Assembly: GCA_963723165.1 (NCBI GenBank)
Contig: CAVRPP010000013.1
Location: forward strand, 29,088 to 93,087
DNA length: 64,000 nt
Origin: UBA4744 sp963723165
GTDB lineage: Bacteria; Actinomycetota; Acidimicrobiia; Spongiisociales; UBA4744
Direction: 5' to 3'
Numbering within the stretch: position 1 is the stretch's first letter; every line of letters begins with the position of its first letter. Made by a program: the position numbers and the translations under genes. Below are positions 1 through 6,902 of this stretch, piece after piece. The notes under the pieces are model-generated. The model was given only the letters and a program-made list of their open reading frames with translations. It did no database searches and was not told the origin of the DNA.

Positions 1-2
1 CG

Positions 3-143
3 GCCGCTCTGACAGCGATAGCTCTTGCCCTGCTGGCAGTCTGGGCGATGGGTGAGCGAGTCAGAGGAAAACACGCCGCGCCGCGTCGGTCCTCCCGCCG
101 GGCTGCCAATCCGCAGGATGGAGAAGGATCGCCGTCATCGTGA
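3..143 (+). CDS. C-terminal fragment of a membrane protein (cut by window edge)
   Basis: An open frame enters from the left edge and stops at TGA 141-143, giving 46 residues. The first 15 or so form a hydrophobic helix rich in Ala and Leu (TAIALALLAVWAM), followed by a very basic, Arg-rich cytoplasmic-looking tail. This is what the end of a polytopic or tail-anchored membrane protein looks like. The family cannot be told from this fragment. Confidence 0.45.
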   Translation, partial: AALTAIALALLAVWAMGERVRGKHAAPRRSSRRAANPQDGEGSPSS

Positions 144-238
144 GTCTCGTGCGACAAACCGGACGGCAGTAGAAACGCATAGGCCGGTGCTCGTCGATTC
201 GGGCGCAACACCAGCTTGGTATTCGTTACGCTCGGGCC

Positions 239-778
239 GTGCAGCGAATTCGCGATGCCGGACCGGCGGATGCCGGCCGATTGGCGGAGATCCACGCGAT
301 CTCATGGCAGGCGGCATATCGGGGCTTGCTCGCGGATGCGTTTCTCGACGGGCTCACGCCCACTACCCGCCTCGATTGGTGGACTGCCCGGCTGGCCCGG
401 GTACCTCCTCGATGGGCAGTCCTTGTGGTGGAGGATGAGACCGGGGTGACCGGTTTCGCAACAACCGGTCATTGCGACGACAACGACCGCCGGGTCCCTG
501 ACGCAGGCGAGCTCTTTGCCATGTACCTGGATCCTGTCTACTGGGGCCGCGGATGTGGCCGGACGCTGCTCCTGGCGGCCGAAGCACGGTTGCGGGCGGA
601 CGCCTACCTCGATGTCAGTTTGTGGGTTCTGGCCGAGAATCTGCGAGCCAGGCAGTTTTACGAACGGGGCGGTTGGCGCACCGATGGCGGTGAGCAAAAG
701 ATGGTCATCGGGTTAGACGCCGTCACTGCCCTCCGCTACCTGCGTGATTTGAGCCAGCGGCCCGCGTCGAATCTCTAG
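239..778 (+). CDS. GNAT family N-acetyltransferase
   Basis: A 179-residue protein with the GNAT fold: an N-terminal segment with AEIHAISWQAAYRG (a common opening in this family), the central acetyl-CoA pyrophosphate-binding loop GRGCGRTLL near residues 102-110, and the C-terminal NLRARQFYERGGW motif typical of ribosomal-protein and small-molecule acetyltransferases. It should transfer an acetyl group from acetyl-CoA to an amine; the substrate cannot be predicted. The start is the GTG at 239; no better in-frame start lies upstream. It stands alone and converges on the next gene. Confidence 0.85.
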   Translation: MQRIRDAGPADAGRLAEIHAISWQAAYRGLLADAFLDGLTPTTRLDWWTARLARVPPRWAVLVVEDETGVTGFATTGHCDDNDRRVPDAGELFAMYLDPVYWGRGCGRTLLLAAEARLRADAYLDVSLWVLAENLRARQFYERGGWRTDGGEQKMVIGLDAVTALRYLRDLSQRPASNL

Positions 779-819
779 CGCTAGGTCTCAGCTGCAAAAA
801 GCATCTTGCTTGCGGGCCC

Positions 820-1638
820 TCACGAAATCTTGTGCCGTGTGCGGATCGCCCAGAGAACGATGGCTCCGCCGATCGCTCCGGCCAGGGCCGCTCCGGAGAT
901 CAGGGGTACGGGTCGGGGAAGAGTAGCCAGCCGGGTACGGATGGTCACCGGCCGTTCGAAATCCATGGATTGCCAGTCGCGCTCCTCGGCAATGTGGGCC
1001 AGCTCCTTATCCGGATTGACCACGACCGGATGACCGACGGCTTCCAGCATCGGCAGGTCGGTCACGCTGTCCGAGTAGGCGAACGAATCCGGCAGGACCA
1101 GGTTTTCGGCTGCGGCCAGCTCACGGATGGCCTCCGCTTTCCCTTCGGCGTAGGCGTAGAACTCCATCGCCCCGGTGTAGCGGCCTTCAGCGTCGATTTT
1201 CGCCCTGGTCGCAATCACATGATCGACCCCGAGGTAGCGGGCCAGGGGCTTGACGATTTCTTCCGGGCTCGACGAAATGATCACCACTTTGCGCCCGATG
1301 CGGCGGTGCTCGTCGATCAAGGCCAGGGCCTCGGCATAGACCAGGGGTGACACAACTTCATCGACGATTTCTCGCACGAGCTCCTCGACGGCGACCTTGT
1401 CCCAGCCCTTGGTCATCTCGAGCATTTCCTCACGGGCCCGTTCCATTTGAGTGTGGTCGGCGCCGAAGGTCATGTAACTGATCTGGGCAATACCGGCTTT
1501 GAGCAAGGACCGGCGATTCAGGAAACCAGCCTGATAGAGCGGACGGCCAAACGCCAAAGCCGACGACTTGGCAATGATCGTCTTGTCCAGATCGAAGAAG
1601 GCCGCGGCAGTCGGGGTTGTAGATGAAGCGGTCACCAC
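820..1638 (-). CDS. HAD-IB family hydrolase with C-terminal membrane anchor
   Basis: A 272-residue HAD-superfamily phosphatase of subfamily IB (SerB/CicA-like). Visible motifs are the nucleophile motif FFDLDKT close to the N-terminus, motif II (VVIISSSP), a GK lysine (AEGKAEAI) and the acidic motif SYSDSVTDLPML. The last 30 residues are a hydrophobic helix (SGAALAGAIGGAIVLWAI) followed by basic residues, so the enzyme is probably tail-anchored with the catalytic domain in the cytoplasm. Substrate unknown; phosphoserine or a phospholipid head group are possible in this family. It is divergent from the tad genes at 1744-5653, the same arrangement as Rv3661 beside Rv3660c-Rv3654c in M. tuberculosis. 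Start is GTG at 1638. Confidence 0.85.
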   Translation of the reverse strand: MVTASSTTPTAAAFFDLDKTIIAKSSALAFGRPLYQAGFLNRRSLLKAGIAQISYMTFGADHTQMERAREEMLEMTKGWDKVAVEELVREIVDEVVSPLVYAEALALIDEHRRIGRKVVIISSSPEEIVKPLARYLGVDHVIATRAKIDAEGRYTGAMEFYAYAEGKAEAIRELAAAENLVLPDSFAYSDSVTDLPMLEAVGHPVVVNPDKELAHIAEERDWQSMDFERPVTIRTRLATLPRPVPLISGAALAGAIGGAIVLWAIRTRHKIS

Positions 1639-1743
1639 ACCTGGAGTCTACAAACCTCTATTCATGCCACAGACCAAGTGCATTGGCAAGGGGTTGGCGC
1701 GGCTCCTCGACCTCCTTACGGTTCGACTGTTCGCTGCACGAGG

Positions 1744-2298
1744 ATGGAGATGCCTGCTCTGGCCGTTTGGACCGCTTTCGATGGGCTCCTCTCGGCCGTC
1801 GCGCCCATCGGGCTGGCGGCCGCGGCCGGCACTGCACTGGTCGTCGATCTGGACCCGGCCGGCCCTCACTACCCGGGCCAGGCATCTCTCGCCGACCTGG
1901 TATCCGACGGACCGCGCCGGGTCGATCTGGTGCCGGCGCGCCGGGGCGTAGCGGTTCTCCGCAATGGTGGGGTAGAGGTGTCGGAAGCCCGGGAAGTCGT
2001 CGACGCCCTGGTCGCCGGTTGGCCCGATGTGGTTTTTCGGGTCGGCACGCCTGCCACCGCCTCGGGGATTGCCCCACTCGTGCCTGTGTGGCCGTTGTTG
2101 CCGGGGATACTTGCCGCCCGGTCGAGCGACACGTGCGTGTACCAGCAGACGGGATTTGCAGCACGTCCGCCCGGGCCGGGCCCCTTGTTGCCGCGGCTCC
2201 GGCCGGCTTTGCTCGGTGCGCTGCTGAACGGGAGGTTGGTGCGGAAATCCCGATGGACCACGGCGTGGCGCCAGGTTTGGAGACTGCCGTGGCGTTGA
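1744..2298 (+). CDS. CpaE/Ssd-like protein of the tad locus (short, divergent)
   Basis: A 184-residue protein starting at ATG 1744. It opens with a hydrophobic, Ala-rich segment leading into TALVVDLDPAGPHYPG, which looks like the second beta strand and Asp of a MinD/ParA-like fold, but no Walker A lysine is visible. It immediately precedes tadA and overlaps it, the position of ssd (Rv3660c) and of CpaE-like proteins in the actinobacterial helicase/secretion neighbourhood. It is much shorter than typical Ssd (about 350 residues). The call rests mainly on position; it could instead be a lineage-specific helper of pilus assembly. Confidence 0.5.
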   Translation: MEMPALAVWTAFDGLLSAVAPIGLAAAAGTALVVDLDPAGPHYPGQASLADLVSDGPRRVDLVPARRGVAVLRNGGVEVSEAREVVDALVAGWPDVVFRVGTPATASGIAPLVPVWPLLPGILAARSSDTCVYQQTGFAARPPGPGPLLPRLRPALLGALLNGRLVRKSRWTTAWRQVWRLPWR

Positions 2299-3350
2299 TT
2301 GATCGTTTGGTGAACAGCCTGGTCGCATCCGATGTCCCGCTGCAACGCGAAGCGGTGACCCTGGCCGCCGGCCGGTTATTGGCCGAGGAAGCTCCGCTGG
2401 CCGGGCCCGAACTTGCCGTGGCAGTCACCGATGCGCTGGTCGGATTGGGTCCTGTTGAAGCCCTGCTCCGAGATCCGCTGGTATCCGACGTCCTGGTCAA
2501 CGGACCCGAGGAAATCTGGGTCGAGCGGTCCGGCCGCCTCGAGCGATCGTCGCTCCAATTTGCAGATTCCGGTGCGATCGTTGCTGCAGTGGAGCGAGTC
2601 ATCGCACCATTGGGGTTGCGAATCGATCGAGCCTCGCCTTCCGTAGACGCCCGGCTCGCCGACGGGAGCCGGCTTCACGCGGTGGTTCCTCCCGTGTCGG
2701 TGGATGGTCCCATCGTTGCGATCCGGCGCTTCACCCCGGCCGTGCCCAATCTCGAATCCCTGGAGGCGATGGGTGCGCTGCCTCTCGAGGGCGTCGAACT
2801 CTTGTCTCAAGCCGTGCGCGAGCGGCGGAACGTGATCGTGGCGGGTGGAACCGGTGCAGGCAAGACGACGCTGTTGAATGTTTTGTCCGGCGAGATCCCT
2901 GCGGGTGAGCGGGTGGTGACGATCGAGGATGCAGCCGAGCTCCAACTGCCCGGACACGTGGTTCGCCTCGAGGCCAGACCGGCCAATGCAGAAGGAGCCG
3001 GAGAAATAACCTTGCAGCAACTCCTGCGATCGTCGCTCCGGTTGCGCCCCGATCGGATCATCCTCGGCGAGGTGAGAGGACCGGAAGCACTCGATCTCGT
3101 CTCAGCACTCAATACGGGTCATCGGGGCTCGATGAGCACGGTGCACGCCAACAGCCCCGAAGAAGCCCTGTGGCGGATTGAGACCCTGGCGTTGTCCGGC
3201 GACCGACGGGTCGGGGAGGTCGCCGTCCGCCGCCAGCTCATGAGTGCTGTTGACCTCATGGTTCAGGTGGTCCGCAACGGACCGGAGCGGAGGGTATGCA
3301 CGATCGCCTCGGTCGAGACGGACGGCATCCGGGAGGTATTCGGGTGGTAA
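2253..3350 (+). CDS. tadA: TadA/CpaF-type secretion ATPase
   Basis: A type II/IV secretion ATPase of the CpaF group that powers Flp pilus or tad secretion from the cytoplasmic face. The C-terminal half shows Walker A (GGTGAGKTT), the Asp box (VVTIEDAAELQL), Walker B (RIILGEVRG) and the His box (STVHANSPEEAL). The frame stays open to 1623 but coding similarity begins near MDHGVAPG at ATG 2253 (365 residues). GTG 2289, with GGAG six bases upstream, is an equally plausible start and gives 353 residues, close to Rv3659c. Either start overlaps the preceding gene (46 or 10 bp). First of five tightly coupled tad genes. Confidence 0.92.
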   Translation: MDHGVAPGLETAVALIDRLVNSLVASDVPLQREAVTLAAGRLLAEEAPLAGPELAVAVTDALVGLGPVEALLRDPLVSDVLVNGPEEIWVERSGRLERSSLQFADSGAIVAAVERVIAPLGLRIDRASPSVDARLADGSRLHAVVPPVSVDGPIVAIRRFTPAVPNLESLEAMGALPLEGVELLSQAVRERRNVIVAGGTGAGKTTLLNVLSGEIPAGERVVTIEDAAELQLPGHVVRLEARPANAEGAGEITLQQLLRSSLRLRPDRIILGEVRGPEALDLVSALNTGHRGSMSTVHANSPEEALWRIETLALSGDRRVGEVAVRRQLMSAVDLMVQVVRNGPERRVCTIASVETDGIREVFGW

Positions 3351-4015
3351 TCGTTCTTGGCCTGGCTGCCGGGCTCGTCCTCGGTGCGCCCGTTCCGGCT
3401 CTGGCCGCCCTCGGCCTGGCCGTGTGGCAACCGGTGTTGGCACTGTGTGGTGTCGCAGCATGGGGGGCCCTGTCGTTGCAGCACAAGAGGCCCGGTGCGA
3501 ACTCGGCCGAGGCCGTCTACCTGTATGCCGTCGCCGGTGAATTGCGGGCTGGCTCGAGCTTGCGTCACGCGTTGGCTGCGGCGGCGGGCCGGGCATCCGA
3601 TCTGAGACTGGAGCCGGCGATACGGATGGCCGCCGCCGGCCAACCACTCGACCGTGTTGCTGCGTTGTTTGAACCGGCTCTGCCGAGGTTGGGCGCACTG
3701 ACCGCTTCCGCCGTGAGGACTTCCGGGATCACCGGCGGCAGGACCGCCGACGTCTTCGATGCCCTTGCCCTGCTGGCCAAGGAAGAAATGGAATTGACGC
3801 GCGAGCGGCGGGCCGCCACAGCCCAAGCGCGGTTGAGCGCCTGGATCGTCGCGGGAATACCCGTCGTCTACGTGGTGTACGCCGCCGTCAGCGGAAAATT
3901 GGCGGCTCTGCAAGGCGTCGGATCGGTCGGGAACGTAGTTCTCGCCGTTGGCTTGCTGTTACTGGCCACGGGTGTTGGCGCCATGTGGGGCATGCTCCGG
4001 GAGGCGGAGCGATGA
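3344..4015 (+). CDS. tadB: TadB-like type II secretion system F family protein
   Basis: A 223-residue inner-membrane protein that would form the platform of the tad pilus machine together with TadC. Start chosen at GTG 3344 because GGGAGG lies seven bases upstream and it overlaps the tadA stop. Two hydrophobic segments at the N-terminus (about residues 1-45) and two at the C-terminus flank a cytoplasmic T2SSF domain with the characteristic ELRAGSSLRHAL segment (residues about 65-80) and TSGITGGRTADVFDAL. Corresponds in position to Rv3658c. Confidence 0.88.
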   Translation: MVIVLGLAAGLVLGAPVPALAALGLAVWQPVLALCGVAAWGALSLQHKRPGANSAEAVYLYAVAGELRAGSSLRHALAAAAGRASDLRLEPAIRMAAAGQPLDRVAALFEPALPRLGALTASAVRTSGITGGRTADVFDALALLAKEEMELTRERRAATAQARLSAWIVAGIPVVYVVYAAVSGKLAALQGVGSVGNVVLAVGLLLLATGVGAMWGMLREAER

Positions 4016-4647
4016 CCTCCCTCGGCTCGCTCGCGGTCGGATTGCTGGTGCACCAGGCCATCCGCCATCGCCGGCCGGGCCGGCGGACGTTCTGGATCGC
4101 GGTTTCAGCAGCGCTCGTGACGGCCGGATCGGCCGGCCCCCCCATCGCCGGCATCATGTGGGCGTCGATGCTGATCCGGACCGCCAGGGCCCGGGCCGTG
4201 ACGGCGGGTTCCTCTCCGGGTCTGGATCACCTCGGGCAAGTCCTGTTCATCGCATTGTCGGCAGGGCTTCCCGTCGCCGCTGCCCTCGAGTTCTCGACCC
4301 ACGAAGTCGGTCCCGCCCAAGCCGGTGAGATTCGATCGGTCCTACGGGAAGCCCGCCACCATGGCCTGGCTGCGGCTCTCACTGCTGCCGACGGGACGGC
4401 CGGCCGTTTGTTCACGGATCTGGCCAGGGCGCAGCTGACCGGCGCTTCGGCCGTCAAGGCGGTCGCTTCTTTCGTAGATGAAGAGCGCCGAGAGCGACGA
4501 ACGCGAGCCGCTGAAGCCGCCCAGCGTTTGCCGGTCAAGCTGACGGTGCCGCTGGCCCTTCTCATTTTGCCCGGATTTGTTCTCCTCATTTTTGGTCCAA
4601 CGGTGATCTCCACCGTGCAGCGATTGCTGGGGCCACTCCTCTCGTGA
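4012..4647 (+). CDS. tadC: TadC-like type II secretion system F family protein
   Basis: A 211-residue membrane protein, second F-domain platform component. Start at ATG 4012 overlaps the tadB stop as ATGA and has GGGAGG a few bases upstream. It contains a hydrophobic pair near residues 25-60, a cytoplasmic region with SAGLPVAAALEF, the conserved ending of T2SSF proteins (AAEAAQRLPVKLTVPLAL, then LPGFVLLIFGPTVI) and a final transmembrane helix. Corresponds in position to Rv3657c. Confidence 0.88.
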   Translation: MTSLGSLAVGLLVHQAIRHRRPGRRTFWIAVSAALVTAGSAGPPIAGIMWASMLIRTARARAVTAGSSPGLDHLGQVLFIALSAGLPVAAALEFSTHEVGPAQAGEIRSVLREARHHGLAAALTAADGTAGRLFTDLARAQLTGASAVKAVASFVDEERRERRTRAAEAAQRLPVKLTVPLALLILPGFVLLIFGPTVISTVQRLLGPLLS

Positions 4648-4704
4648 TGAGGTCAGCGCTTCCCCCGCGCCGGCCGGTTGCCGGCATCAATCAAGGAGAA
4701 ATAC

Positions 4705-4887
4705 ATGCTGCTGTTGCTGCATCGGATCATCGATCGTGAGAAGGGTCAGGGAACCGTCGAGTACGTGCTCGTGATCCTCGCCGCGGCCGCCATCGCCCTG
4801 TCGCTCATCGCCTGGATCAGTGACACGAATCTGTTCAGCGGGTTGTTCGGAACGATCCTCAAGAAGGTCATCGGTTTCGCCAAGTGA
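4705..4887 (+). CDS. DUF4244 Flp-type pilin precursor
   Basis: A 60-residue prepilin. Start at ATG 4705, six bases after AAGGAG. Residues 1-14 form a short leader ending in REKG; after it QGTVEY places Glu at +5, as in type IVb (Flp) pilins cleaved by a TadV-type prepilin peptidase after Gly14. A single hydrophobic helix follows (VLVILAAAAIALSLIAWI). It matches Rv3656c in size and position. It would be the structural subunit assembled by TadA/TadB/TadC. No prepilin peptidase gene is present in the window. Confidence 0.85.
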   Translation: MLLLLHRIIDREKGQGTVEYVLVILAAAAIALSLIAWISDTNLFSGLFGTILKKVIGFAK

Positions 4888-5258
4888 CCGGTGAGCGGGG
4901 AGAGCCGGGATCGGCAGTGGTCGAGTTTGCCCTGGTGCTGCCCGCAGTGGTTCTGGTGTTGATGGCGGTCGTGGAAGTGACGGTCGTTGCGCGCACCCAG
5001 TACGAGCTGGTGCATGCCGCCCGGGAAGGGGCCAGGACGGCTGCGACCGTCGCCGACCCCGCCCGGGCGGTGCTGGCCGTCCAGTCTGCTCTCGATCCGG
5101 CTGCGTCCGACAGGGTCCGGGTGACGGTGGAGCGGCCTGGAACGGTCGGAGGCAGCGCCGTGGTCACAGTGGTGCTGCCCTATCGGATCGGAGCCAGAAT
5201 CCTCGGTGGCCTGCAGGTCGATCTCCGGGCCAGATCGGTAATGAGGGTGGAGCGGTGA
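4884..5258 (+). CDS. TadE family minor pseudopilin
   Basis: A 124-residue TadE-like protein. GTG 4884 overlaps the pilin stop as GTGA. The N-terminus has the TadE signature SAVVEFALVLPAVVLVLM (Glu at the pilin-like position inside the hydrophobic helix), followed by an extracytoplasmic region. Likely a minor pilin or assembly factor of the tad apparatus, equivalent to Rv3655c. Confidence 0.85.
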   Translation: MTGERGEPGSAVVEFALVLPAVVLVLMAVVEVTVVARTQYELVHAAREGARTAATVADPARAVLAVQSALDPAASDRVRVTVERPGTVGGSAVVTVVLPYRIGARILGGLQVDLRARSVMRVER

Positions 5259-5653
5259 GCGACCGGGGGTCCGCTTCGGTGCTCATTGTCGGATTCCTGG
5301 GTTTGCTCCTCGTCCTGGGCTTCATGCTGGGCACTGCCGGCCACTATCTGGTGGTCCAGAGCGGCGTGCAAGCTGCGGCCGATGCGGCGGCTTTGGCGGC
5401 CGCCCCGGTCACGTTCCGTCCGTTCGGCTCCGATGGGAGCCCGGCAGCGGAGGCTGCTCGTTTCGCCGCCGCCAACGGAGGGCGGTTGATCGCTTGCCGG
5501 TGTCCGATCGACCGGTCCTGGGAAACTCGCGTGGTCGAGGTTGAGGTTGGGAAGGAGATCGATCTGATGGGGCTGGGACGAAAGGAGGTCCGGGCGAGAG
5601 CAGCGGCGGAGTTCGTCCCCGTTGAGCTGTTCAGCCTAGAAAGGACGGACTGA
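5255..5653 (+). CDS. Helicase/secretion-neighbourhood TadE/TadG-like protein
   Basis: A 132-residue protein beginning at GTG 5255 (GTGA overlap with the previous stop). N-terminus DRGSASVLIVGFLGLLLVLG is the TadG/Rv3654c-type pilin-like helix, followed by the GVQAAADAAALAAA segment common to TadG N-terminal domains. The remaining 80 residues are an extracytoplasmic domain with a CRCP pair of cysteines. Last gene of the tad cluster proper; equivalent to Rv3654c. Confidence 0.8.
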   Translation: MSDRGSASVLIVGFLGLLLVLGFMLGTAGHYLVVQSGVQAAADAAALAAAPVTFRPFGSDGSPAAEAARFAAANGGRLIACRCPIDRSWETRVVEVEVGKEIDLMGLGRKEVRARAAAEFVPVELFSLERTD

Positions 5654-5673
5654 TATCGGGTAGGATATGGGCT

Positions 5674-6300
5674 ATGACGATGATCCGTATTCGATCTGTC
5701 GAGGAACCATTTGACTCCCCGACAACCGTGAAGTCGGCCGTGTCGTTCCTTTCGCGAGCCGAGATAATGGGTTTTCTCGGCGATGAAGACATCGATCGCC
5801 TCGACATGGCCGCTGTGCGGGAGGTCATCGACGCGATGGCCCGAGCCGGGTTGGGTTCAGGGCCCGGAGCTTTACTGCACATGTCTGATGACGAGATCAG
5901 CGGAAGCGAGATTGCTGCAGTGCTCGCCAAACTCGAGGACATCCTGGAGAGCTCGCCCGCTCCGGAGCAAGAGTGGCCCATCCTGAACGATCTGTTCGGA
6001 ATCGAGACTTTGTCACAGCTGCTGGCAGTGTCGCCCGCCAGCGTACGTCGCTATCTGCGCGGCGATCGAGTCACGCCCGACCGCGTTGCCGCCCGGCTGC
6101 ACTTCCTGGCGATGGTCGTCTCCGATCTCTCCGGCGCTTACAACGACTTTGGTATCCGCCGGTGGTTTGTCCGGTCGCGAGCCGTCTTGGACGGGGCCGC
6201 CCCTCGCGAACTGCTTGTGGGCGAATGGGACCCCGACGAAGCCGGACCGGAGCGGGTGCGAGCCCTCGCCCGGGCACTGCTCGGTTCACCTGCGACATGA
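5674..6300 (+). CDS. Xre/MbcA/ParS-type antitoxin (RES partner)
   Basis: A 208-residue antitoxin. The central part (about residues 100-150) resembles an Xre-type helix-turn-helix (LSQLLAVSPASVRRYLRG), followed by the toxin-binding MbcA/ParS C-terminal domain: FGIRRWFVRSRAVLDGAAPRELLVGEW, shown here only by its key parts GIRRWF, LDGAAP and ELL. This domain normally plugs the active site of RES toxins. About 95 N-terminal residues precede the HTH, more than in short MbcA-like antitoxins. The stop overlaps the toxin start by three bases, so the pair is translationally coupled. These antitoxins usually repress their own promoter; the region between 5654 and 5673 is very short, so transcription from the tad operon is also possible. 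Confidence 0.8.
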   Translation: MTMIRIRSVEEPFDSPTTVKSAVSFLSRAEIMGFLGDEDIDRLDMAAVREVIDAMARAGLGSGPGALLHMSDDEISGSEIAAVLAKLEDILESSPAPEQEWPILNDLFGIETLSQLLAVSPASVRRYLRGDRVTPDRVAARLHFLAMVVSDLSGAYNDFGIRRWFVRSRAVLDGAAPRELLVGEWDPDEAGPERVRALARALLGSPAT

Positions 6301-6824
6301 TCTTGTTTCGCCATGTCGATCCGCGGTACCCGTTTCTGTGGGAGACCCGCGACCAACCCGCGGCTCGATGGCACCAAACCGGCGATGGGCCCGTGCACTA
6401 TCTGTCGGACACCCCGGATGGAGCCTGGGCGGAGTTTCTGCGGCATGAGGAGATCACCGACCTCGAGGACCTGGCCGGAGTCCAGCGGAGCATGTGGGCC
6501 GTCGAGGTCCCGGATGTGCCCGTGCGGCGATCCGGGCTCCCGTTCCAGGTGGTGACAGGGGGATCGGAAACCTATCCGCGGTGCCGGCGATACGCATCGC
6601 GACTCCGGGCTGAAGGCGAGTCGGGTTTCTCAGTAGAGGGAGCGGCGCTGGAGCGCGACGCAGCACAAGGATGGACGGTTGACAACGGATTGCAGCCGGG
6701 TCCGGCCCGCACCGGCCGGGTCATCGTGCTGTTCGGAGTCCGGCCCGACCTGGTCGGTTGGCCGGCAGCCGCCCTCGGGCGGCCGCCTCCGTATCTCCTG
6801 GATAGGGTTCGCTATCTGACGTAG
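6297..6824 (+). CDS. RES domain toxin (NAD+-degrading)
   Basis: A 175-residue RES-domain protein. Start at ATG 6297 within ATGA shared with the antitoxin stop; the frame is open further upstream but that part is antisense-like and overlaps the antitoxin. Candidate active-site residues Arg24 (AARWH), Tyr35 (VHYLS) and Glu46 (AWAEFLRH) are spaced as in RES toxins such as Pseudomonas putida Res (Arg33, Tyr43, Glu54). Family members (MbcT, Res) degrade or phosphorolyse NAD+, giving growth arrest. The gene lies directly downstream of its antitoxin, as expected for this TA family, and converges on the helicase gene. Confidence 0.82.
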   Translation: MILFRHVDPRYPFLWETRDQPAARWHQTGDGPVHYLSDTPDGAWAEFLRHEEITDLEDLAGVQRSMWAVEVPDVPVRRSGLPFQVVTGGSETYPRCRRYASRLRAEGESGFSVEGAALERDAAQGWTVDNGLQPGPARTGRVIVLFGVRPDLVGWPAAALGRPPPYLLDRVRYLT

Positions 6825-6902
6825 CCGCCTCCGTGTGCCGTTCTCCGCCGAGCGCGTTCCCGGAGATGCAGGTGTTTGGGGATGGCAGTGTTCTCCAGTC
6901 GC

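Noticed and set aside
775..784. CTAGCGCTAG palindrome at the end of the GNAT gene
   Set aside because: Overlaps a stop codon between convergent genes; short and without a T-run, so neither operator nor terminator can be supported.
1623..2252. Upstream extension of the tadA frame (about 210 residues)
   Set aside because: Arg/Gly-rich, no homology-like features, overlaps the CpaE-like gene in another frame; real starts with ribosome sites are at 2253 or 2289.
5973..6296. Upstream extension of the RES toxin frame
   Set aside because: Overlaps the antitoxin HTH and looks like an out-of-frame translation; the ATGA overlap at 6297 is the natural start.
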